Positions 1 through 3,378 of a DNA stretch of 8,932 nt are shown piece after piece (position 1 is the first letter of the stretch; each line of letters starts with the position of its first letter). Source of the stretch: an uncultured Lachnospiraceae bacterium (lineage in GTDB: Bacteria > Bacillota > Clostridia > Lachnospirales > Lachnospiraceae); NCBI GenBank assembly GCA_910585895.1, contig CAJUHY010000059.1, positions 7,331 through 16,262 on the forward strand, read 5' to 3'. Made by a program: the position numbers and the translations under genes. The notes beneath the pieces are model-generated. The model was given only the letters and a program-made list of their open reading frames with translations, made no database searches and was not told the origin of the DNA.

Positions 1-162
1 AAACTCCTCTTCCTCTGCGCATACCGAGACCTGATATCCGGGAACATTGTATTCCATTATGTGACAGGGAATCATTTGATCTCCCCGGCGCACCCGGATA
101 CTTTCCCCCTCCCGCAAAACCTCAAAATCCTGTAAAGGAAGCAGAAGTCCCTCTCCGGTCAT
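1..162 (-). CDS. Unidentified protein, N-terminal part only (runs off window)
   Basis: An open frame on the minus strand enters from the gene at 198-467 and continues past the left edge of the window. From the ATG at 162 it encodes about 54 residues, beginning MTGEGLLLPLQDFEVLREGE and followed by SIRVRRGDQMIPCHIMEYNV. The mix of charged residues and short beta-like stretches looks like a real soluble protein, but I recognise no family. The start is uncertain. The ATG has no Shine-Dalgarno, and an in-frame TTG at 192, five bases after the upstream stop, would add ten mostly hydrophobic residues but has GTAGGA directly abutting it. It is probably co-transcribed with the gene at 198-467. No function is proposed. 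Confidence 0.5.
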   Translation of the reverse strand, partial: MTGEGLLLPLQDFEVLREGESIRVRRGDQMIPCHIMEYNVPGYQVSVCAEEEEF

Positions 163-197
163 TATTACTAGTGTACAGGTAATTAAGGTCAATCCTA

Positions 198-467
198 CTA
201 GTCAAAAAAGTCCGGTTTGCCCAGAGCAGCAATGGCCTTTTCCAGATAACGGTCATCGGTGATTAGCCATTTGTAGCCAAGACGGTGCAAGACTTCTGTC
301 ATAAACTGCTTCGTATACCCAACGGTATAAATCTCTTCCTCATCCCTGGAGGCATAGGCAATCAGCCCGGAAACCGCATCGCTGTCCTCATGGGCAGCCG
401 CATATTCTTTCACTGCCTGTTCAAATTCTTCATCCTTTGCTGCGTCATCGTGATAGGCTTGGCTCAC
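198..467 (-). CDS. Small acidic protein of unknown function (89 aa)
   Basis: The frame starts at GTG 467 and ends at TAG 198, with a second TAG directly in the next codon. The product is acidic in its first half (DDAAKDEEFEQAVKEYAAAH) and more mixed towards the end (FMTEVLHRLGYKWLITDD), with a probable helical character and no membrane segment or signal peptide. The start is chosen because the frame closes upstream at a TGA and no ATG is available. The Shine-Dalgarno is weak (GGAA close to the GTG). It is the first gene after the promoter at 535-564, whose start point would leave a leader of about 60 bases holding a perfect inverted repeat. I do not recognise the family. The composition supports real coding, and the opposite-strand frame over the same stretch looks like a shadow. 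Confidence 0.6.
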   Translation of the reverse strand: MSQAYHDDAAKDEEFEQAVKEYAAAHEDSDAVSGLIAYASRDEEEIYTVGYTKQFMTEVLHRLGYKWLITDDRYLEKAIAALGKPDFFD

Positions 468-507
468 TTTCCATACTACGACTGTTTTTGGGCGGCTGAT
501 TATTCAG

Positions 508-523
508 GTCTTTATGTAAAGAC
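508..523. promoter_or_regulatory. Perfect inverted repeat just downstream of a promoter (possible operator)
   Basis: The sequence GTCTTTATGTAAAGAC has six-base arms (GTCTTT/AAAGAC) around a four-base centre. It begins about 12 bases downstream of the -10 box of the promoter at 535-564, in the leader of the gene at 198-467. This placement suits a repressor operator or a small leader hairpin. Which protein would bind is unknown. Confidence 0.35.
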
Positions 524-534
524 GCTTGACTTTT

Positions 535-564
535 ATTGTATAGCATAATCTTTCTTCATTTCAA
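535..564 (-). promoter_or_regulatory. Candidate sigma-A promoter for the leftward genes at 198-467 and 1-162
   Basis: On the minus strand a TTGAAA box (559-564) is followed by TATACA (537-542, spacing 16) or TACAAT (535-540, spacing 18). Both fit a vegetative promoter well, in an AT-rich stretch. It overlaps the end of the broken gene remnant at 561-783 and would give a leader of roughly 60 bases for the gene starting at 467. Confidence 0.5.
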
Positions 565-783
565 TGAACCTGCCACAATCTGTACTTTTTTAGGGACAAT
601 TTGTTACTATTCATAATAAATATATTTTTTTCTAATTCTTCTAAATAATATGATAAAACTTCTTGTACTGTATTTCTATACGGCAAAAGGTCCAAATTTT
701 GCTAAAAAGGCTTCCAGTACGGAATCTTTTATATCCTCTAATACTTTTTCTTTTATCTTAACATCAATATTTTTAAAATGTAG
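561..783 (-). pseudogene. Gene remnant split over two reading frames
   Basis: Two minus-strand frames join into one plausible protein. The first (up to TAG at 676-678) reads IDVKIKEKVLEDIKDSVLEA then FLAKFGPFAV. The second (open from 701 to TGA at 561-563) reads QNLDLLPYRNTVQEVLSYYL then EELEKNIFIMNSNKL and a basic end. The overlap at 678-701 suggests that one base was gained or lost near the A/T-rich run at 691-709, giving FLA followed by NLDLLPYRNTVQ. No ATG, GTG or Shine-Dalgarno precedes the first part, so the start is probably also lost. I do not recognise the family. The regular leucine and charge spacing suggests an alpha-helical protein. Together with the neighbour at 826-1031 it marks a decaying stretch. 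Confidence 0.4.
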
Positions 784-785
784 CT

Positions 786-805
786 AAAGCGCTCACAAGC
801 GCCTT
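786..805 (-). terminator. Weak hairpin terminator candidate after the frameshifted gene
   Basis: On the minus strand AAGGCGCT and AGCGCTTT form an eight-pair stem (one G-T pair) with a TGTG loop. It lies about 20 bases after the stop codon at 826-828. The T tract is short (TTTAGCTACATTTT), so termination would be inefficient. Confidence 0.35.
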
Positions 806-825
806 AACCCTATCAAAGTACCATT

Positions 826-1031
826 CTATTCTGCTAAATATCCTTCTTTCACAAGTGGGTCTACCACCTCAGCGGGAATCTCGAAGGAGACACCCCCATA
901 TTCTCAAAGACTGCCACTAACTTGCCGAATTCATTGATATAGAAATCCACATTTTCCGAAATCTCTTTAAAATTCCATTCTTCAACTTCGTCAGCCAGCC
1001 AATAAACCTTCTTTTCTGTACCGAACAGCAT
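826..1031 (-). pseudogene. Short unidentified gene broken by a frameshift in a G run
   Basis: From ATG 1031 (GGAG lies 11 bases before it; an adjacent in-frame GTG at 1034 is equally possible) the frame reads MLFGTEKKVYWLADEVEEWN and continues to VAVFENMG, where it reaches a run of five G at 893-897. In that frame the next residues are unlike protein and end soon at 861-863. In the frame that would follow from one extra G the text continues sensibly as GGVSFEIPAEVVDPLVKEGY, then LAE and TAG at 826-828. The simplest history is contraction of G6 to G5, truly in the genome or as a sequencing error. The intact product would have about 70 residues, acidic, with no membrane segment. I do not recognise the family. 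It follows the flagellin gene on the same strand, behind a strong hairpin. Confidence 0.5.
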
Positions 1032-1055
1032 CACGATTACTGCTCCATTCTGAAT

Positions 1056-1082
1056 GAGGGGGCTGCATAGCAGTCCCCTCAC
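1056..1082 (-). terminator. Strong GC hairpin after the flagellin gene
   Basis: Minus-strand arms GAGGGG-A-CTGC and GCAG-C-CCCCTC pair around a TAT loop, giving ten pairs with one mismatch, 35-60 bases after the flagellin stop. The following sequence is CATTC, with no proper T run, so this is either an imperfect intrinsic terminator or a 3' stabiliser of the abundant flagellin mRNA. A GTG frame could be opened inside the hairpin, but a structured 3' end is the more natural reading. Confidence 0.5.
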
Positions 1083-1117
1083 AATGATTGCATATCCTGT
1101 TTTCTTCCCTGCAGCTA

Positions 1118-1930
1118 TTAGCCAAGCAAAGACAGTACGCCCTGGTTGGACTGGTTTGCCTGTGCAAGCATAGACTGTCCTGCCTGCGCAAGAATGTTGT
1201 TCTTGCTGTACTCAACCATCTCTTCTGCCATATCAACGTCACGGATACGAGACTCTGCAGCAGATGTGTTCTCAGAAATGTTATCCAGATTGGCGATGGT
1301 ATGCTCTAACCTGTTCTGCAAAGCGCCAAGCAAGGATCTCTGATCAGATACTTTGTTGATAGCGCTCTGAATCTTATCCATAGCAGAACCAGCAGCACCG
1401 TAAGAACTTACGCTCAATCCTGTTACGTTTAAGTTAGCAGCGTCCATGTTGCTTATGGTGATGCTGATTTTCTGTTTAGATAAGGAACCAACCTGAAGGT
1501 TTTTACCTTTGAAAGTGCCATCTAACAGGTTCATCCTATTAAATTGCGTGGTAGAATGGATTCTGGTAATCTCTTCCGTCAGCTGAGTAATCTCCGCCCC
1601 GATAGCCTTTCTGTCAATACTTGTATTGGTGTCGTTCGCTGCCTGTGTCGCCAGTTCATTCATTCTCTGCAAGATGGAATGAACTTCATTCAACGCGCCC
1701 TCGGCAACCTGGATTAAAGAAACGCCGTCCTGAGCGTTACTGGAAGCTTTGTTCAGACCCCTGACCTGACTTCTCATCTTCTCGGAAATAGATAATCCGG
1801 CAGCGTCATCGCCTGCACGGTTAATTCTGTAACCGGATGATAACTTCTCCGTTGATTTTGCCTGTGCGTTTGTCGTGATACCTAACATTCTGTTCGCATT
1901 CATCGCTGTAAGATTGTGTTGTACTACCAT
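1118..1930 (-). CDS. hag/fliC: Flagellin, filament subunit (270 aa)
   Basis: This is the structural subunit of the flagellar filament, exported by the flagellar type III system and polymerised at the filament tip. Residues 1-140 form the D0/D1 N-terminal half, with SSGYRINRAGDDAAGLSISE (31-50) highly typical. Residues 180-270 form the matching C-terminal half, with SLLGALQNRLEHTIANLDNI (199-218) and the usual end QGVLSLLG. The central part (about 140-180) is minimal, as in Bacillus Hag, with no room for a D2/D3 hypervariable domain. AGGAGG lies eight bases before the ATG. Residues equivalent to the TLR5 contacts of Salmonella flagellin are visible (R89, L93, E113 around LQRMNEL). It lies 157 bp downstream of csrA and has no sigma-28 promoter of its own that I can find. 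Transcription probably comes through csrA from the invertible promoter, and translation is probably held by CsrA. Confidence 0.97.
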   Translation of the reverse strand: MVVQHNLTAMNANRMLGITTNAQAKSTEKLSSGYRINRAGDDAAGLSISEKMRSQVRGLNKASSNAQDGVSLIQVAEGALNEVHSILQRMNELATQAANDTNTSIDRKAIGAEITQLTEEITRIHSTTQFNRMNLLDGTFKGKNLQVGSLSKQKISITISNMDAANLNVTGLSVSSYGAAGSAMDKIQSAINKVSDQRSLLGALQNRLEHTIANLDNISENTSAAESRIRDVDMAEEMVEYSKNNILAQAGQSMLAQANQSNQGVLSLLG

Positions 1931-1938
1931 AATATTTT

Positions 1939-1944
1939 CCTCCT
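1939..1944 (-). promoter_or_regulatory. Flagellin Shine-Dalgarno with embedded GGA (likely CsrA site)
   Basis: AAGGAGGA precedes the flagellin ATG by eight bases. The GGA core inside the Shine-Dalgarno is what CsrA occupies in the Bacillus hag mRNA. Here it is one of several GGA motifs in the leader (others near 1951-1953, 1970-1977, 2004-2006 and 2026-2029). Confidence 0.6.
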
Positions 1945-1973
1945 TGTTTTCCTATGGTATTGCCCATGCCTCC

Positions 1974-2018
1974 TTATGGAAGTTGGGTTAATGATGCCGC
2001 AAATCCATTTGCGCGCAT
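1974..2018 (-). CDS. Upstream leader peptide frame of 14 codons before flagellin
   Basis: On the minus strand AGGAGG (2025-2030) is followed after six bases by ATG 2018, encoding MRANGFAASLTQLP and ending with TAA at 1974-1976, immediately before a further AAGGAGG. The spacing is ideal for translation. The CsrA-type hairpin at 1998-2013 lies inside this frame, so ribosomes translating it would melt the hairpin, and CsrA bound there would block the peptide. It may be a regulatory leader peptide, or a chance frame in a leader rich in GGA motifs. Conservation across relatives would decide. Confidence 0.4.
   Translation of the reverse strand: MRANGFAASLTQLP
1998..2013 (-). promoter_or_regulatory. 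CsrA-type RNA hairpin with GGA in the loop, in the flagellin leader
   Basis: The minus-strand sequence CGCAAATGGATTTGCG folds into a six-pair stem with a TGGA loop, or five pairs with the hexaloop ATGGAT. A GGA exposed in a small loop is the classic high-affinity CsrA site. It lies about 60 bases upstream of the second GGA in the flagellin Shine-Dalgarno, a layout that lets one CsrA dimer bridge two sites, as in Bacillus hag. The csrA gene directly upstream supports the reading. Confidence 0.65.
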
Positions 2019-2087
2019 GTTCTGCCTCCTGCGATACAGGGACAGGATTTCTATAATAAGCGAAGTCCCTAGGTTAACCCCGCATTA

Positions 2088-2381
2088 TTACCTGGCTGCT
2101 GCCCGCTCTTCCCTGCGGATTCTCTTGCGCTCTGCCATGAGGATTGATTTAATTTTCTCCTGCGCCTCTGCGGAGATTCCCTTATCAGGATAATGTTTCA
2201 CTTCATTCCCCGGTTCTGCTGCCATTCCATAACTCGCCAACGCCTCACTCCTTACGATGTTGTACTGTTTTGGTGCATCTACGAGAATCCTCAGATTCTT
2301 GGAACTGCCTCCGGCAAATACCAGCTTGATGTCATCGCCTATCAGCAGGTATTCCCCGGGCTTTATGGTCAGTTTGAGCAT
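2088..2381 (-). CDS. csrA: CsrA-family translational regulator with C-terminal extension (97 aa)
   Basis: CsrA is a small dimeric RNA-binding protein that covers GGA motifs, usually at ribosome binding sites. In Firmicutes its main known target is flagellin mRNA, and FliW antagonises it. Residues 1-48 match the family: MLKLTIKPGEYLLIGDD, RILVDAPKQY and NIVRSEAL, with L4 and R44 at the positions used for RNA contact in E. coli CsrA. Position 6, Arg in E. coli, is Ile here. The start is ATG 2381, with AGGAGG seven bases ahead. A longer in-frame frame from 2429 lacks this support. The product is longer than usual (family about 60-75 residues) because of a basic helical tail ending AERKRIRREERAAAR. 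It is followed on the same strand by flagellin, and GGA motifs also precede its own start, so autoregulation is possible. No fliW is visible in the window. Confidence 0.88.
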   Translation of the reverse strand: MLKLTIKPGEYLLIGDDIKLVFAGGSSKNLRILVDAPKQYNIVRSEALASYGMAAEPGNEVKHYPDKGISAEAQEKIKSILMAERKRIRREERAAAR

Positions 2382-2423
2382 ATGGTAACCTCCTGTTCTT
2401 TTTTCATCTCCTAATGAATCCCC

Positions 2424-2456
2424 ATGCAACTTTTTATTAACAAAGGTTGCATTTTT
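2424..2456 (+). repeat. Left inverted repeat of the invertible element (recombinase crossover site)
   Basis: This 33-bp repeat matches the reverse complement of 3164-3196 at 32 of 33 positions; the only difference is T at 2431. It contains two opposed arms, GCAAC and GGTTGC with flanking bases, around an AT-rich centre (about 2435-2441). That is the usual form of a tyrosine recombinase core site. The half-site outside the element (2420-2434) is less perfect than the inside half. Confidence 0.85.
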
Positions 2457-2471
2457 TCAAAAAAACATCAA

Positions 2472-2482
2472 TGCTTGAAGCA
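2472..2482. promoter_or_regulatory. Small inverted repeat in the recombinase leader
   Basis: TGCTTGAAGCA is a perfect inverted repeat with one central base. It lies 13 bases before the recombinase Shine-Dalgarno AGGAGG (2495-2500) and could serve as an operator or weak leader hairpin. No convincing -35/-10 pair for the recombinase is visible between the left repeat and this site. Confidence 0.25.
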
Positions 2483-2508
2483 ATGAAATGAAATAGGAGG
2501 AATTTACC

Positions 2509-3090
2509 ATGAGCAGAACACAGCCGATACGGCAAGCTGACGAATTAAACAGATTTAAGGATTATTACCTGAAAGAACATCCGAACCCAAGAAATTATGC
2601 CTTGATTGTATTGGGACTAAATACGGCGCTGCGCATCGGCGATATATTGAAAATTACATGGGGAATGGTATATGATTTTGAAAACAGGCATTATCATGCC
2701 CATTTACACTTAACAGAACAGAAAACCAGAAAAGAAACTATAATTGCACTGAATCAAGCTGTCATCGCTGCCTTAGAAAATTTAAGACAGGCAGACTCCC
2801 CCTCCCATAAAGACGATTATCTTTTCAACAGCCAGAAAAACCACGATGCTCCTATCAGCCGTTATCAGGCTTTCCGCATTATCAAAAAGGCTGCTGTCGA
2901 TACCCATATGCCAGAACATATCAGCTGCCACTCCTTAAGAAAGACTTTCGGTTACCATGCCTGGAAAAATGGAACACCCCCTGCCCTTCTGATGGATATC
3001 TTTAACCACTCTTCTTACCAAATTACCAGACGCTATCTATGCATCGAGCAGGATGATAAAGATGAAGTATTTTTTCAAATTAATCTCTAA
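2509..3090 (+). CDS. Tyrosine recombinase, DNA invertase of the FimB/FimE size class (193 aa)
   Basis: This enzyme catalyses site-specific strand exchange through a covalent 3'-phosphotyrosine intermediate. The catalytic set is visible: R42 (in NTALRIGDIL), K72 (in HLTEQKTRK), H141 and R144 (HSLRKTFGYH), H167 (FNHSS) and the nucleophile Y176 (TRRYL). At 193 residues it consists of the catalytic domain alone, without the N-terminal SAM-like arm-binding domain of XerC/D or phage integrases. This matches the fimbrial invertases FimB and FimE (about 200 residues). The ATG has AGGAGG eight bases ahead. It is the only complete gene on the plus strand and sits inside the inverted repeats, so it would flip with the switch. 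In the shown orientation it points away from csrA; after inversion it would lie upstream of csrA on the same strand. The target being its own flanking repeats is inferred from position and from family behaviour. Confidence 0.93.
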   Translation: MSRTQPIRQADELNRFKDYYLKEHPNPRNYALIVLGLNTALRIGDILKITWGMVYDFENRHYHAHLHLTEQKTRKETIIALNQAVIAALENLRQADSPSHKDDYLFNSQKNHDAPISRYQAFRIIKKAAVDTHMPEHISCHSLRKTFGYHAWKNGTPPALLMDIFNHSSYQITRRYLCIEQDDKDEVFFQINL

Positions 3091-3122
3091 TGAAAAAACT
3101 ATAAAAAATTTATATTTTGCTA

Positions 3123-3150
3123 TAAAGTATACAAAATTTTTTACCGATAT
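3123..3150 (+). promoter_or_regulatory. Sigma-28 (FliA/SigD) type flagellar promoter, facing away from flagellin
   Basis: TAAAGTAT (3123-3130) and ACCGATAT (3143-3150) are separated by 12 bases. The sigma-28 consensus is TAAAGTTT-N11-GCCGATAA, and Gram-positive SigD promoters use CCGATAT. The -35 box matches 7 of 8, the CCGATAT core matches completely, and the spacing is one base longer than ideal. It ends 13 bases before the right inverted repeat. No flagellar gene lies downstream in this orientation. Inversion would aim it at csrA and flagellin with an untranslated leader of about 80 bases. Confidence 0.65.
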
Positions 3151-3151
3151 A

Positions 3152-3212
3152 AAAAATGCAAGCAAAAATGCAACCTTTGTTAATAAAAGGTTGCATTTTT
3201 GCTTGCATTTTT
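3152..3212 (+). terminator. 61-bp perfect palindrome spanning the right crossover site; probable terminator in this orientation
   Basis: Arms 3152-3178 and 3186-3212 are exact reverse complements (27 bp) around the seven-base centre GTTAATA. The inner part is the recombinase site; the outer part (AAAAATGCAAGC and its mate) extends beyond the repeat shared with the left site. A transcript from the promoter at 3123-3150 would start at the foot of this palindrome and reach a T-rich end, so it should terminate at once. Inversion would separate the outer half-arms and destroy the long hairpin. Confidence 0.55.
3164..3196 (-). repeat. Right inverted repeat of the invertible element (recombinase crossover site)
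   Basis: This is the reverse complement of 2424-2456, with 32 of 33 bases matching. Around its centre (3179-3185, GTTAATA) the arms AAAAATGCAACCTTT and AAAGGTTGCATTTTT are perfectly symmetrical, as expected for two recombinase monomers bound head to head. The identity stops sharply at both ends. Confidence 0.85.
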
Positions 3213-3270
3213 AGTATTACCTCTTTTTCCATCCTTATACGATGAACTTCCCCACAATAGCATAATATAA

Positions 3271-3313
3271 AAAGGGACTATGTACCTGCAAAATAAGTAC
3301 CATAGTCCCCTTT
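3271..3313 (-). terminator. Intrinsic terminator of gpmI, probably bidirectional
   Basis: On the minus strand GGGGACTATGGTAC and GTACATAGTCCC pair around a loop of about 14 bases and are followed by TTTTTATATT. It lies about 65 bases after the gpmI stop. On the plus strand the same hairpin ends in CCCTTTAT, so it may also stop transcripts leaving the invertible element. It would separate the housekeeping operon from the switch in either orientation. Confidence 0.85.
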
Positions 3314-3378
3314 ATGCCACGTGCACCGTACATTGGTGATAACCCATATGCATTTTTGCACATAACTATGTTCTTGCT

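Larger units (their letters stand above)
2424..3196 (+). mobile_element. Invertible DNA switch carrying its own recombinase and a flagellar promoter
   Basis: Two 33-bp inverted repeats enclose a tyrosine recombinase gene and, at the right end, an outward-facing sigma-28 promoter. Recombination between opposed sites would invert about 740 bp. In the shown orientation the promoter faces the 3' end of gpmI and its terminator. After inversion it would face csrA and flagellin, with the -10 box 88 bases before the csrA start. The terminator at 3271-3313 would insulate gpmI from the switch. No cargo other than recombinase and promoter is present, and there are no transposase or phage genes. The repeats and recombinase are seen directly; the switching and its effect on flagellin are inferred. 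Confidence 0.8.

Noticed and set aside
2021..2087. Flagellin's own promoter in the leader (TATTAT near 2052-2057)
   Set aside because: No -35 box at a proper distance (TTAACC is only 13 bases away) and no sigma-28 motif, so the flagellin signal most likely comes through csrA.
2382..2429. Longer csrA reading frame starting at 2429
   Set aside because: The extra 16 residues do not resemble CsrA, and the start at 2381 has a perfect Shine-Dalgarno and the canonical MLxLT beginning.
2434..2460. Possible vegetative promoter into csrA in the shown orientation (TTGAAA at 2455-2460, TAATAA at 2434-2439, minus strand)
   Set aside because: The spacing is only 15 bases and the boxes lie in an AT-rich recombination site where such matches arise by chance. 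It could give some basal csrA expression, but I cannot support it.
3152..3212. CRISPR repeat or transposon terminal repeat reading of the palindromes
   Set aside because: There are only two copies, in opposed orientation, with a recombinase between; no spacer array, no target-site duplication and no transposase.
3106..3230. Small minus-strand frame through the right palindrome, preceded by AGAGG
   Set aside because: It is mostly the translated palindrome plus AT-rich sequence, with a composition unlike protein; probably accidental.
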